Source: Burkholderiaceae bacterium
GTDB lineage: Bacteria > Pseudomonadota > Gammaproteobacteria > Burkholderiales > Burkholderiaceae_E
Length of the DNA stretch: 49,324 nt
Assembly: GCA_019635275.1 (NCBI GenBank)
Contig: JAHBZV010000019.1
Coordinates: 1-49,324, forward strand
Direction of reading: 5' to 3'
Made by a program: the position numbers and the translations under genes. Shown piece after piece: positions 7,724 to 17,313 of this stretch (its first letter is position 1; each line of letters begins with the position of its first letter). Under the pieces are notes generated by a model that saw only the letters and a list, made by a program, of their open reading frames with translations, did not search any database and had not been told where the DNA came from.

Positions 7724-9115
7724 CTAGAACGGCAGCGCCACCCCCGGCTTCACCGCCAGGATCGCCCGGCGGAAATCCGCCTGAATCCGCGCCAGCGCCT
7801 CGGGCGTGTCGGCCTCGAAGCGGATCACCACCACCGGCGTCGTGTTCGAAGGCCGCGCCAGCCCGAAACCGTCCGGGTACTCGACCCGCACGCCGTCGAT
7901 CCCGATGACCTCAGTCGCCCCTGCGAACTTCGCGGTGCGCTTCAGTTCCTCGACCAGCGTGAAGTTCTCGCCCTCGGCGGTCTTCAGCTGAAGCTCGGGC
8001 GTGGCCGGCGAGTTCGGCAGCGCATTGAGCACCGCGCTCGGGTCGGCGTGCCGCGACAGGATCTCGAGCAGCCGCGCGCCGGTGTACAGGCCGTCGTCGA
8101 AGCCGTACCAGCGCTCCTTGAAGAACGTGTGCCCGCTCATCTCGCCGGCGAGCGGCGCGCCGGTTTCCTTCAGCTTGGCCTTCACCAGCGAGTGGCCGGT
8201 ACGCCACATCGTCGGGCGCCCGCCGTGGCGGCGCACGTGCGCGGCGACGTTGCGGCTGCACTTCACGTCGAAGATGATCTCGGCGCCCGGGTTGCGCGAC
8301 AGCACGTCTTCGGCGAACAGCATCAGCTGGCGGTCCGGGTAGATGATCTGGCCGTCCTTCGTGACGACTCCCAGCCGGTCGGCGTCGCCGTCGAAGGCCA
8401 GGCCGATCTCGGCGTCGGTGTCGCGCAATGCGCGGATCAGGTCCTGAAGGTTCTCAGGATGCGCAGGGTCGGGGTGGTGATTCGGGAACGTGCCGTCGAC
8501 TTCGCAGAACAGTTCGACCACCTCGCAACCCAGCCCGCGGAACAGCTGCGGCGCGAGCGCACCGGCGACACCGTTGCCGCAGTCGATCGCGACTTTCATC
8601 GGGCGCGCGAGCTTCACGTCGCCCGTGATGCGCGCGAGGTAGCGCGCAGCCAGATCTTCGCTGCGCAGCTTGCCGCGCTGCGCTGCCGGCACTTCGACGA
8701 GCGCGCCCGATTCGATCGATTCGCGCAGCCGCTGGATTGCGTCGCCGTAGATCGCGTCGCCGGCGATGACCATCTTCAGGCCGTTGTAGTCGGGCGGATT
8801 GTGGCTGCCGGTGACCGCCACGCCGGTGCCGGTGCCGAGTTCGTAGGTCGCGTAGTAGACGACCGGCGTGGGCACCATGCCGATGTCGATCACGTCGACG
8901 CCGGCGGCACGGAAACCATCGGACAGCGCGGCGACCAGCTTCGGGCCGGAGAGGCGACCATCGCGGCCGACCACGGTTTCGCGCATGCCGGCCTTGCGGG
9001 CCGCGGTGCCGAGCGCCAGGCCGATCGCGCGCACGGCGTCGACCGTGAGCGTGTCGTCGACGACGCCGCGGATGTCGTAGGCCTTGAAGATCGAGGGGGA
9101 GATCGTGGCGGTCAT
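7724..9115 (-). CDS. Phosphomannomutase/phosphoglucomutase
   Basis: This AlgC/ManB-type enzyme interconverts the 6- and 1-phosphates of mannose and glucose. It thereby supplies mannose-1-P for GDP-mannose (used by the gmd product) and glucose-1-P for dTDP- and UDP-sugars. The 463-residue length matches the family. Visible motifs are IFKAYDIRGVVDDTL near the N-terminus, the phosphoserine loop TGSHNPPDYNG near residue 105, the metal-binding DGDADRLGV, and the C-terminal phosphate-binding RPSNTTPVVVIRFE. The ATG at 9115 was chosen by homology; an upstream in-frame extension is not family-like. It lies between the toxin-antitoxin operator and the dehydratase gene, on the same strand as the latter. 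Confidence 0.95.
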   Translation of the reverse strand: MTATISPSIFKAYDIRGVVDDTLTVDAVRAIGLALGTAARKAGMRETVVGRDGRLSGPKLVAALSDGFRAAGVDVIDIGMVPTPVVYYATYELGTGTGVAVTGSHNPPDYNGLKMVIAGDAIYGDAIQRLRESIESGALVEVPAAQRGKLRSEDLAARYLARITGDVKLARPMKVAIDCGNGVAGALAPQLFRGLGCEVVELFCEVDGTFPNHHPDPAHPENLQDLIRALRDTDAEIGLAFDGDADRLGVVTKDGQIIYPDRQLMLFAEDVLSRNPGAEIIFDVKCSRNVAAHVRRHGGRPTMWRTGHSLVKAKLKETGAPLAGEMSGHTFFKERWYGFDDGLYTGARLLEILSRHADPSAVLNALPNSPATPELQLKTAEGENFTLVEELKRTAKFAGATEVIGIDGVRVEYPDGFGLARPSNTTPVVVIRFEADTPEALARIQADFRRAILAVKPGVALPF

Positions 9116-9242
9116 CGGATTGAGTTTGCTGCGGTTCGAGGGATCACGCACGGCGGCATGCGAGCGGTGATCGTACACGCAGTCTACGATGTCTGGCCCC
9201 GTGCGCCAGCAGTCGGCCGCCCTCAGCCGCACCCCTTCACGC

Positions 9243-11138
9243 TCAAGCCCCGCCCGACGCCGCCCGCTCTCCCCCGACCGCCGTCCCGCCCACCACCCGC
9301 AGCGCGGGCCGCGCCTCGTAGGGCGTGTACTCGGGCACCCACCGACCCAGCGCCGTGCGCACCTCGTCATCGGACACCGGCCCGGCCTGTCCGAGCCAGT
9401 CGCGCAGTTGCCCGAGAATGCCGTCGGGCACCGGCCGCGAGCGAGCGATGCGCAGCTTCGGATGCGGCGTCTCGCGGGTCTGCTCGGCGTCGGCGAGCAG
9501 TTCCTCGTAGAGTTTCTCGCCGGGCCGCAGCCCGGTGAATTCGATGCGGATCTCGTCCTCGGAGAAACCGGACAGGCGGATCATGTTGCGTGCCAAATCG
9601 ACGATTCTCACCGGCTCGCCCATATCGAGCACGAAGATCTCGCCACCCTCGCCCATCGCCGCCGCCTGCAGCACGAGCTGCGCAGCCTCGGGAATCGACA
9701 TGAAGTAGCGGGTGATCTCCGGATGGGTCACCGTGACCGGCCCGCCGCGCGCGATCTGCGACTGGAACTTCGGAATAACGCTGCCGGTGCTGCCAAGCAC
9801 GTTGCCGAAGCGCACCATCTCGAATTGCGTCGGTCCGCCCTGCCCCTGCAGTGCCTGGCAGGCGATCTCGGCCAGCCGTTTCGTCGCGCCCATCACATTG
9901 GTGGGATTGACCGCCTTGTCGGTCGAGATCAGCACGAAGCGCGCGGCGCCGTGGCGCTGCGCGCATTCGGCCACCCGCATCGTGCCCAGCACGTTGTTGC
10001 GCGCCGCCTGCCAGGCGTTGCCGACCTCCATCAGTGGCACGTGCTTGTAGGCGGCCGCGTGGAAGACGACCTGCGGGCGGTGCGTGGCGAAGACCTCGTC
10101 GAGGCGCGCCGCGTCCTTCACGTCGCCGGCCAGCGGGACGATCTGCGTATCCGGCCGATTGACTACGAACCACTGCTCGAGCGTGTACAGCGCGAACTCG
10201 CTCTGCTCCAGCAGAACGAGCTTCGCCGGCGCGAAGCGGGCCAGCTGTCGGCATAGCTCGCCGCCGATCGAGCCGCCCGCACCGGTGACCAACACGCTGC
10301 GGCCGGCGAGCATGGCGCCGACGTGCGCGCTATCGATCTCGACGGATTCGCGCCCGAGCAGGTCGTCGATCTCGACCGGGCGAATCGAAGAGACCGCCAC
10401 GCGGCCGGAGAGCAGATCTTCCACGCCCGGCACCGTAAAGACGTGGGCGCCTGCCTTGACGGCCAGGTCGGCGGCGCGTCGGCGCATCGCCGACGACGCG
10501 GAAGGGATCGCGAGGATGACGTGCCGCGCCTTTTCGTCGGCGAGCGCCTGTGACAGCGTGTCGATCGCGCCGAATACTGGCTTGCCGAGCACCTCCCTGC
10601 CCCACTTGCGCGGCTCGTCGTCGACGAAGCCGACGACGCGCCAGTCCGGAACGCGCTCGAGCTCGCGCACCAGCATCGCGCCACCGCGGCCGGCGCCGAC
10701 GATCACGACCGGCTTGCCTTCGGCACTAAGCGCGCCGTAGAGGCGATGCTCCTTGAGCATCCGGTACGCGACCCGGCCGCCAGCCATCCAGCCCACGAGC
10801 AGCATGGGGTACAGCATGAGCGTGGAGCGCGGGACGGCCGACGCGCCTCGGTAAATCGCGACAAAGGCGAGCAGCACGAAGGAGGACACCACCACAGCGC
10901 GCAATACCCGCTTGAGGTCGGGCAGGCTGGCAAAGATCCACAGGCCGCGGTACAAACCAGCCCAGAGGCAGATCCCGGCATGGGCCGGGATCAGCACCAT
11001 CAAGCCGACGAGCAGGTGGTGCTCGTACGGAACCGGCCAACCGAAGTTGAAGCGCAACAGGAACGCGCCGATCCAAGCGATGACCGGCGCAGCGAGGTCG
11101 AAGAGGAAGACGAGGATCGCGCGAATCGAGCTCGGCAC
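9243..11138 (-). CDS. Membrane-bound UDP-GlcNAc 4,6-dehydratase-like protein (WbpM/CapD/PglF family)
   Basis: This 631-residue nucleotide-sugar dehydratase has four N-terminal membrane segments (about residues 1-125), a first Rossmann-like domain with VIVGAGRGGAML near residue 143, and a catalytic SDR domain with VLVTGAGGSIGGEL near residue 285. The active site reads STDKAVNPTNVMGATKR: the methionine in place of the usual SDR tyrosine is characteristic of the WbpM/FlaA1 family. These enzymes make UDP-2-acetamido-2,6-dideoxy-hexos-4-ulose from UDP-GlcNAc, the precursor of UDP-QuiNAc, FucNAc and 4-amino sugars. It follows the wzz-like gene by 13 bases on the minus strand. A PglE/ArnB-type aminotransferase and a small phosphoglycosyl transferase in the same locus suggest that a 4-amino sugar is the product. 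Confidence 0.93.
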   Translation of the reverse strand: MPSSIRAILVFLFDLAAPVIAWIGAFLLRFNFGWPVPYEHHLLVGLMVLIPAHAGICLWAGLYRGLWIFASLPDLKRVLRAVVVSSFVLLAFVAIYRGASAVPRSTLMLYPMLLVGWMAGGRVAYRMLKEHRLYGALSAEGKPVVIVGAGRGGAMLVRELERVPDWRVVGFVDDEPRKWGREVLGKPVFGAIDTLSQALADEKARHVILAIPSASSAMRRRAADLAVKAGAHVFTVPGVEDLLSGRVAVSSIRPVEIDDLLGRESVEIDSAHVGAMLAGRSVLVTGAGGSIGGELCRQLARFAPAKLVLLEQSEFALYTLEQWFVVNRPDTQIVPLAGDVKDAARLDEVFATHRPQVVFHAAAYKHVPLMEVGNAWQAARNNVLGTMRVAECAQRHGAARFVLISTDKAVNPTNVMGATKRLAEIACQALQGQGGPTQFEMVRFGNVLGSTGSVIPKFQSQIARGGPVTVTHPEITRYFMSIPEAAQLVLQAAAMGEGGEIFVLDMGEPVRIVDLARNMIRLSGFSEDEIRIEFTGLRPGEKLYEELLADAEQTRETPHPKLRIARSRPVPDGILGQLRDWLGQAGPVSDDEVRTALGRWVPEYTPYEARPALRVVGGTAVGGERAASGGA

Positions 11139-11151
11139 GTCCCGCCTCCGT

Positions 11152-11973
11152 CTATCTGCGCGACTTGGCCAGAGAATCGGCGAACAGCGCGAGCATCACC
11201 CCTGCAATCAGCCCCAGAACGACGGATAGCGCGCCGATAAGCACCTTGCGCGGCGCGGACGGGCACACGGGAGCGGCGATCGGCTCGACCAATTCGGTCG
11301 GCGCAGTCTGTGGTAACAGAAGCTTCTGCGCGATCTTCGGCTTTTCGGCATCGAGTTCCGTGATCAATGCGGCGATACGGCTACGTTCGAGCATCACCAA
11401 CGACGCCTGCGTGACATCATTCTCGCGCAGCCGCTGCACCAGGGCAGCCGACTCGTCGAACTGCTTCTGCAAAGTCGCCCGCCGCTGGTCGATGCCGCGG
11501 ACCGCGTCGTCCAGAAGGGCCACACCGCGCCGATAGGCGTCGTCGTGCACCGCCTTGATGTCGGCGTAGATGCGCTCGAGCAAGGCAACGGCGTCGTCGG
11601 GCGTATCGCCCTCGACCACGAGGTCGATCACTCCGGTCACGCCCCGCGGCGACGCCGCGCGCGCCAGGAAGGGTCGAGGACGCTTGACGCCGGTGGCGAC
11701 GATCTCACCGTATTTCACCATCAACCGGCTCGAGAGCACCTCGACCGTCTCGATCAGGCCTGTGCCGGCCACCTGCCCGACGCGAATCCGGGCACTCGCC
11801 TCGTAGTCAGGCGCCTTCAGGAACGCGTAGCCGAGCCCGGCCGAGACGACCACCGCGAAGGTAGCCACTATCAACCACCGGCGGTCGACCAGCACGCGCC
11901 ACAGATCGGCAAGGCTTACCGACTCGTCGCGTTCGCCGGCGGGCGCCGCCGGCTCGGATTGCAGGTTGGACAT
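11152..11973 (-). CDS. wzz: Wzz-type polysaccharide chain-length determinant
   Basis: The 273-residue protein has the Wzz/PCP topology. A cytoplasmic N-terminus is followed by a first membrane helix ([20 protein letters not shown], about residues 33-52), a periplasmic region rich in coiled-coil helices, and a second membrane helix near the C-terminus ([21 protein letters not shown]). There is no C-terminal tyrosine-kinase domain, so this is the O-antigen type (PCP-1) rather than the capsule type. It sets modal chain length together with Wzy. The ATG at 11973 was preferred to a TTG four codons upstream. It is divergent from gmd across a 180-base promoter region. Confidence 0.85.
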   Translation of the reverse strand: MSNLQSEPAAPAGERDESVSLADLWRVLVDRRWLIVATFAVVVSAGLGYAFLKAPDYEASARIRVGQVAGTGLIETVEVLSSRLMVKYGEIVATGVKRPRPFLARAASPRGVTGVIDLVVEGDTPDDAVALLERIYADIKAVHDDAYRRGVALLDDAVRGIDQRRATLQKQFDESAALVQRLRENDVTQASLVMLERSRIAALITELDAEKPKIAQKLLLPQTAPTELVEPIAAPVCPSAPRKVLIGALSVVLGLIAGVMLALFADSLAKSRR

Positions 11974-12153
11974 CGACTCGCCCAAGGGACGGTGAATGGC
12001 TGGCTCGTTCCAGCCGTGAAGGGTACAACATCCGGACGGTTGAGCAGCCCACCCGTTCCGATACCCGCTGGTAGAATGGCAGATCTTTTCCTTGCAGCCA
12101 GATCCGCAGCGGCATCCGAAGGCTCAGAGCGGCATCGCAGGCGGATCCCGAAG

Positions 12154-13278
12154 ATGGCGTCAAAAGTTGCACTGCTCACCGGCATTACCGGCCAGGACGG
12201 TTCGTACCTCGCCGAATTCCTCCTTCAAAAGGGCTACGAGGTCCACGGACTGCGCCGGCGCGCGTCGCTGTTCAATACTGCCCGAATCGACCACCTCTAC
12301 CGCGACCCTCACCTGCCCGACGTCAACCTGAAACTGCACTATGGCGACCTGAGCGACGCATCGAACCTGACCCGTGTGATCAAGGAGGTCGCGCCCGACG
12401 AGATATACAACCTCGCGGCCCAGTCGCACGTCGGCGTGAGCTTCGAGTCGCCCGAATACACGGCCGACGTCAACGCGCTCGGCACGCTGCGCATTCTAGA
12501 AGCGATCCGCTTCCTGGGCATGGAGCGCCGCACCCGCTTCTACCAGGCGTCGAGCTCCGAGCTATTCGGACTGGTGCAGGAGACTCCGCAGACCGAGAAG
12601 ACCCCGTTCCATCCGCGCAGCCCGTATGCGGTGGCCAAGCTCTATGCCTACTGGATCACGGTCAACTATCGCGAGGCGTACGGGATCTACGCCTGCAACG
12701 GAATCCTCTTCAATCACGAGTCGTCGAGACGCGGGGAAACCTTCGTCACGCGCAAGATCACTCGCGGCCTGGCCAACATCGCGGTCGGCCTCGAGAAGTG
12801 CCTTTACCTGGGCAACCTGAATGCGATGCGCGACTGGGGTCACGCCAGGGACTACGTGCGGATGCAGTGGATGATGCTGCAGCAGGACCAGCCCGACGAC
12901 TACGTGATCGCCACCGGACGGCAGCTCTCGGTGCGCGAATTCGTGCGGCGCGCGGCCGCCGCGCTGGGCATCGAGCTCGAGTTCGTCGGCGCCGGCGTCG
13001 ACGAGCGTGCGATCGTCAGCGCGGTGCGCGGCACCGACGCGCCGGCGGTCAAGGTCGGCGACGTGATCCTGGTCGTCGATCCGGGCTACTTCCGTCCGGC
13101 CGAGGTCGAGACCCTGCTTGGCGATGCGAGCAAGGCGCGCGAGAAGCTCGGCTGGACGCCCGAGATCGGCCTGGACGAGATGATTGACGAGATGATCCGT
13201 TACGACCTCGACAAGGCTCGCCAGCACGCGCTCCTGCGCCAGAGCGGGTTCGACGTGGCGGTCACCCGGGAGCGCTAG
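12154..13278 (+). CDS. gmd: GDP-mannose 4,6-dehydratase
   Basis: Gmd converts GDP-D-mannose to GDP-4-keto-6-deoxy-D-mannose, the branch point to GDP-L-fucose, GDP-D-rhamnose and GDP-perosamine. The 374-residue length is typical. Motifs seen are [18 protein letters not shown] at the N-terminus, [23 protein letters not shown], the catalytic [10 protein letters not shown], and [16 protein letters not shown]. No GDP-fucose synthase or GDP-rhamnose reductase is visible in the window, while a perosamine synthase-like aminotransferase lies downstream in the same operon. Its GDP-4-keto sugar product therefore probably goes to GDP-perosamine. It is the first gene of the long plus-strand polysaccharide operon. 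A -10-like TAGAAT lies at about 12071-12076, without a good -35. Confidence 0.95.
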   Translation: MASKVALLTGITGQDGSYLAEFLLQKGYEVHGLRRRASLFNTARIDHLYRDPHLPDVNLKLHYGDLSDASNLTRVIKEVAPDEIYNLAAQSHVGVSFESPEYTADVNALGTLRILEAIRFLGMERRTRFYQASSSELFGLVQETPQTEKTPFHPRSPYAVAKLYAYWITVNYREAYGIYACNGILFNHESSRRGETFVTRKITRGLANIAVGLEKCLYLGNLNAMRDWGHARDYVRMQWMMLQQDQPDDYVIATGRQLSVREFVRRAAAALGIELEFVGAGVDERAIVSAVRGTDAPAVKVGDVILVVDPGYFRPAEVETLLGDASKAREKLGWTPEIGLDEMIDEMIRYDLDKARQHALLRQSGFDVAVTRER

Positions 13279-13330
13279 CCCCGCCTGCCGCGCGGGCGCG
13301 ACTCGCGCCGAACGCCACACGCAAGCCTGC

Positions 13331-14809
13331 ATGAGTCTGCTAGCCACCGCGGTCCACGCGTTCAAGTGGTCGCTGCTAGGCGAACTGGGCTCGCGCGTGA
13401 TCGGCCCGCTGGTCTTCATCGTCCTCGCGCGGATCCTGCTGCCAGAAGACTTCGGCGTGGTAGCGGCCGCGACGGTGGCGATCAGCTTCTCGCAGGTCTT
13501 CTGGGACAGCGGGCTGGCCCGAGGACTGATCCAGCGCAACGCCGATGACGACGAAGAGCTGGCCAACGCGGTGTTCTGGGCCAACCTGGCCCTGAGCGCG
13601 TTGGTCACCATCGCGATGTGGCTGGCGGCCCCGGCGCTCGCGGCCTTCTTCAGGGACGACCGGATCGCCAACGTGCTGCGGGTGCTGTCGCTGCAGGCGC
13701 CGGTCGCCGCGACCTGCGCGGTGATCACCGCGCTGATGCAGAAGCGCTTCGACTTCAAACGCCTGTTCTGGGTGAGGCTGGTGACCACGGGTGGTCCTGG
13801 CCTGGTGTCGATCCCGCTCGCCCTGGCCGGCTGGAGCTACTGGGCGCTGGTGTTCGGCGTGATGAGCGGACAGCTGCTGCAGCTGCTCGCGCTCTGGCGA
13901 CTGACCGGATGGCGACCGCGCGCGCGCATCAACCGGCGCCGGGTGGCCGAGCTGGCCGGCTTCGCCCAATGGACGCTCTCGAGCGGCATGCTCGGCTGGC
14001 TGTACGGCTGGCTGGACGCGATCGTCGTCGGACGCTTCCTCGGCGCGCACGACATGGGGGTCTATCGGACCGGCAACACCTTCGTGATCCTGGTGTTCGG
14101 ACTGCTCTTCTCGCCGCTGCTGCCGGTGCTGTACTCGCTGTTCTCGCGCGCCCAGCACGACCTCGCGCGGCTGCGCGACGCGCTGATGACGGTCGTGCAG
14201 GCGATCGCGTTGGTTGCGTTGCCGATCGGGGCGGGCCTGATGGTGCTGGGCGAAGCGCTCGGCGTCACGATCTTCGGGACGAACTGGGCCGGCGTCGGCC
14301 TGGTGATTGGGATCCTGGGGCTGTCGCATGCAATCGGCTGGATCGCCGGCGCCAACGGCGAGCTGTACCGCGCTATCGGCAGACCCCACGTCGAGACCTC
14401 GACCGTGGCGCTGATGCTGGCCGTCTACGTCCCCATCTACCTTGTCGCCGTCCGGGACGGCATGCAGAGCTTCCTGTGGGCTCGGATGGCGCTCTCCGCC
14501 CTCGCGCTGGTCGCCCACGTAATGGTGTGCCGTTACGCGGTCGGCATCCCGCCGGGCCGGTGGTTACGGGCCTGCGTACCCGCACTGGCCGCGGCATGCG
14601 GCGCAGCCGCCGTCGTGCACTGGGTGTCACACGATGCGCCGTTCACGATCGCGCGGCTGGCCGCGATGGGTGTGCTCGGATTCGTGCTATATGCATTGGC
14701 AATCGTGGCGCTCGAGCGCCGCTTCCTGCTTCGCCTGCGCGAGATAGCAAAGCCCGGCCCGCAACCTCCCGCAGCCGGCAACGACCTTCACTCGAGGGGG
14801 ACATCCTGA
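13331..14809 (+). CDS. wzx: Wzx/WzxC-type polysaccharide flippase
   Basis: The 492-residue, strongly hydrophobic protein has about 12-14 membrane helices and belongs to the MATE/PST superfamily (polysaccharide synthase type 3). The N-terminal half reads GPLVFIVLARILLPEDFGVVA, the opening typical of WzxC/LPS flippases, and there is a cytosolic stretch around MQKRFDFKRLFWVRL. Wzx moves undecaprenyl-diphosphate-linked repeat units across the inner membrane for polymerisation by Wzy. It lies 52 bases after gmd, and its TGA overlaps the ATG of the next gene. Together with wzz and wzy it defines a Wzx/Wzy-dependent pathway. Confidence 0.91.
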   Translation: MSLLATAVHAFKWSLLGELGSRVIGPLVFIVLARILLPEDFGVVAAATVAISFSQVFWDSGLARGLIQRNADDDEELANAVFWANLALSALVTIAMWLAAPALAAFFRDDRIANVLRVLSLQAPVAATCAVITALMQKRFDFKRLFWVRLVTTGGPGLVSIPLALAGWSYWALVFGVMSGQLLQLLALWRLTGWRPRARINRRRVAELAGFAQWTLSSGMLGWLYGWLDAIVVGRFLGAHDMGVYRTGNTFVILVFGLLFSPLLPVLYSLFSRAQHDLARLRDALMTVVQAIALVALPIGAGLMVLGEALGVTIFGTNWAGVGLVIGILGLSHAIGWIAGANGELYRAIGRPHVETSTVALMLAVYVPIYLVAVRDGMQSFLWARMALSALALVAHVMVCRYAVGIPPGRWLRACVPALAAACGAAAVVHWVSHDAPFTIARLAAMGVLGFVLYALAIVALERRFLLRLREIAKPGPQPPAAGNDLHSRGTS

Positions 14810-15411
14810 TGGGAATCCGCACGGCACTCAGCAACCTCGCCTGCCGGGTGCGCCATCCCTACCTGTCGGATTCGTTCGCGATCCGCTCGCACCTCACCAA
14901 CAGCGAGCGCGTCGAACTGTCCCGCCTCGCGCAGGCGGCCGGGCTGCGTTCGATCGTCGAGATCGGCGCCTACCTCGGCGCCTCGGCGAGCGCCTTCGCG
15001 GCCGGCCTGGCGCGCGCGCGGAACACTGCGGCGACGATCTACTGCGTCGACACCTGGAACAATGACGCGATGAGCGAAGGGCAGCGCGACACGATGGAGC
15101 TATTCCTGCGCAACACCGCCGCGTACCGCGCGCGGATCGTACCGATGCGCGGCTGGAGCACCGGCGTGGTCGACTCGATCGGCGCGCAGGCCGGCAGGAT
15201 CGACTTGCTGTTCATCGACGGCGACCACTCGTACGAGGGCTGCCTGGCGGACTGGAAGGCGTACGCCCCGCTGCTGTCGCCGAACGCGGTGGTCGCCTTC
15301 CACGACGTCGGCTGGGCCGACGGTGTTCGCCGGGTGATCGACGACGAAGTCCGCGCCCGGATCCGCCGCGAGAAACGACTGCCCAACCTCTGGTGGGGCG
15401 AACTCGGGTGA
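14809..15411 (+). CDS. Class I SAM-dependent methyltransferase (Methyltransf_24 type)
   Basis: This 200-residue methyltransferase has SAM motif I LRSIVEIGAYLGASASAFAA around residues 46-65. The acidic IYCVDTWNND follows, and FIDGDHSYEGCLADW (DGDHSYE) is the hallmark of the Methyltransf_24 fold. FHDVGWADGV near the C-terminus completes the domain. Members in polysaccharide and glycosyltransferase clusters modify sugar or phosphate groups, but the target is not readable from sequence. A clear GAGGGGG ribosome-binding site precedes the ATG, which overlaps the wzx stop by one base. It is the first of four methyltransferases in the operon. Confidence 0.88.
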   Translation: MGIRTALSNLACRVRHPYLSDSFAIRSHLTNSERVELSRLAQAAGLRSIVEIGAYLGASASAFAAGLARARNTAATIYCVDTWNNDAMSEGQRDTMELFLRNTAAYRARIVPMRGWSTGVVDSIGAQAGRIDLLFIDGDHSYEGCLADWKAYAPLLSPNAVVAFHDVGWADGVRRVIDDEVRARIRREKRLPNLWWGELG

Positions 15412-16409
15412 TCAGGGCCTCGGTCATCATCCCGACCCGCGACCGCGCAGAGTTACTCGACCGCTGCCTGGCCGCGCTCACCCGCCAGACGCTGTCGGCC
15501 GAGGAGTTCGAGGTCGTCGTGGTCGACAACGGCTCGCGCGATGCCACCGCGCAGGTCGCCGCCGGCTATGCCACGCGGCTCGCGCTGCGCTGCATTGCTG
15601 CGCCCGAACCCGGACTGCACGTCGGCCGGCATGCCGGGTTGCGCGCCGCGCATGCCGAAGTGCTGATGTACACCGACGACGATGCTGAGCCCGAGCCCGC
15701 CTGGGTCGAGGCGGTCGTGCAGGCGTTCGAGGACCCGGCCGTCGGTCTGGTTGGCGGAAACGACTATCCCCGCTTCGAGAGCGATCCGCCCGCGTGGCTG
15801 CAACGATGGTGGAACGAGCCGGTCTACCGCGGGCGCGCGCTCGGATACCTGAGCGTGCTCGATTTCGGTTCGGGGAGCTTCCCGCTCGCTCCCGAATACA
15901 TCTGGGGATGCAACTTCAGCGTGCGCAGGCGGGCGCTCGAGTCCGTCGGCGGTTTCCACCCGGACGGCGTGCCGCAAGAACTGATGCGACTGCGCGGCGA
16001 TGGCGAGTCCTACGTCGCCAACGCGATCGTCGGCCGCGGCTGGAGGGCGATCTTCGACTCGAGGGCCAGCGTGCATCACCTGGTCCCGGCAGCGCGGATG
16101 ACAGGCGGTTATTTCGAGCAGCGCGGTTTCGCGCAGGGCGTGTCGGACTCCTATTCCGCGGTGCGGCGGCACCGCGGCGCGCCGCTGCCGCTGTCCGAAC
16201 GGTTGCGCGCCCGCCTACGCCCCGCTGTGGGCTCGCTCCGGGCCCGCTGGAACATGGCCGGCAGCCGTGATCCGGCCGCGAGCACCCTGCTCGAGGTGCG
16301 CCTGTCGACGCTGCGGGCCTGGGCCGAGGGCTTTGCGTTCCACCAGTCGGCGCTGCGTTCCGATCCGGACCTCCTGGGCTGGGTGCTGAAGGACAACTAC
16401 CTGACATGA
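15408..16409 (+). CDS. Family 2 glycosyltransferase
   Basis: The 333-residue protein begins with a canonical GT-A fold: ASVIIPTRDRAELLDRCLAAL, then VVVDNGSRDAT, the metal-binding TDDDAEPEPAWV, and the acceptor segment SVRRRALESVGGFHPDG. The first 210 residues carry the catalytic domain. The C-terminal third is basic and has no clear membrane helix, so the enzyme is probably cytoplasmic or peripheral. It should add one sugar to the lipid-linked repeat unit. The GTG at 15408 was chosen because it forms a four-base GTGA overlap with the preceding stop and has GGGGCG upstream; an in-frame GTG five codons earlier is possible. Confidence 0.88.
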   Translation: MIRASVIIPTRDRAELLDRCLAALTRQTLSAEEFEVVVVDNGSRDATAQVAAGYATRLALRCIAAPEPGLHVGRHAGLRAAHAEVLMYTDDDAEPEPAWVEAVVQAFEDPAVGLVGGNDYPRFESDPPAWLQRWWNEPVYRGRALGYLSVLDFGSGSFPLAPEYIWGCNFSVRRRALESVGGFHPDGVPQELMRLRGDGESYVANAIVGRGWRAIFDSRASVHHLVPAARMTGGYFEQRGFAQGVSDSYSAVRRHRGAPLPLSERLRARLRPAVGSLRARWNMAGSRDPAASTLLEVRLSTLRAWAEGFAFHQSALRSDPDLLGWVLKDNYLT

Positions 16410-17299
16410 GCAGCCTGATCAGCAAAGTCATCGAGAAAGGCCCGGCGGGAATCGCGCGGGCGCTGCGCGCCGCGGCCACTCGGCCCGTGCACCTGCTGCG
16501 GGTGCGCCGGGAAGCCGAGTATCGCGACCCCGACGACGCCGAGCTTGCCCGGATCGAGCAGGACATGCTGGCTGCCGGCATCCGCTGCGCCGACTACCTG
16601 CCGGATCACGCGGCTTTCGCCGCCTTCAAGGCGCGGATGATTTTCCCACCCGACTATCACGGCGGCGCCGAAGGCGGAATCCTCGAGGAGAAGTTGCTCG
16701 AGCACTTCGCTGCCTGGGACCTGCTCGAACTCGAGCACAAACCTGCGCGGTGGCCCTACGTCGACGTAGCCGGCGCGTCCAGCCCGTGGGCCAGGATCCT
16801 TCGCGAGCAGGGACGCGAGGCATTCTCGATCGACCTCGCCCCCCACCCGTCGCTTGCCGGTCTCCATTACTACCTACGCGGCGACGCGACGTCGACGCCC
16901 TTCGATGCGGCGAGCGTCGGCAGCGCATCGCTGCAGTGCGCCTACGAGATGTTCACCGGAGATGCGGACACCCGGCTGGTGGCCGAACTGGCCCGCATCC
17001 TGAAACCAGGGGGCCGCGTGGTGATCTCCCCGCTGTACACGCACACGCACCCCTGCTACTACCAGAGCCCCGAATACTATGGCATGCCGATTGGCGATGC
17101 CGGCGCGACCCGTTACGTTCGCAGGCACGCGCGCGGGGTGCCAGCGTCGCGCAAGTACAGCGCCCAGACGCTGCGCGAGCGGGTCTGGGACCCGGCGCTA
17201 CGCGCCGGACTGTCGCCGGGCATGCTCGTGGTCCGCAACAAGGCATCGTTCGTGCCCGGCATCTACCTTCACTTCATATTGGTGCTGGACAAGCCGTGA
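16406..17299 (+). CDS. Putative SAM-dependent methyltransferase with atypical motif I
   Basis: This 297-residue protein has a methyltransferase-like C-terminal two-thirds. A strand reading PYVDVAGASSPWARIL stands where the glycine-rich SAM loop is expected. It is followed by the acidic FSIDLAP, GDATSTPFDAASVGSASLQC (the motif between strands 4 and 5 of Methyltransf_11), and LARILKPGGRVVISPLY. The glycine loop is AGASSPW rather than the usual GxGxG, so cofactor binding may be altered. The first 110 residues are specific to this protein and partly helical. It overlaps the upstream glycosyltransferase by ATGA. Role in the glycan is unknown; sugar methylation is inferred from context. Confidence 0.75.
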   Translation: MSSLISKVIEKGPAGIARALRAAATRPVHLLRVRREAEYRDPDDAELARIEQDMLAAGIRCADYLPDHAAFAAFKARMIFPPDYHGGAEGGILEEKLLEHFAAWDLLELEHKPARWPYVDVAGASSPWARILREQGREAFSIDLAPHPSLAGLHYYLRGDATSTPFDAASVGSASLQCAYEMFTGDADTRLVAELARILKPGGRVVISPLYTHTHPCYYQSPEYYGMPIGDAGATRYVRRHARGVPASRKYSAQTLRERVWDPALRAGLSPGMLVVRNKASFVPGIYLHFILVLDKP

Positions 17300-17313
17300 G
17301 CGCGGAGGGGAGC

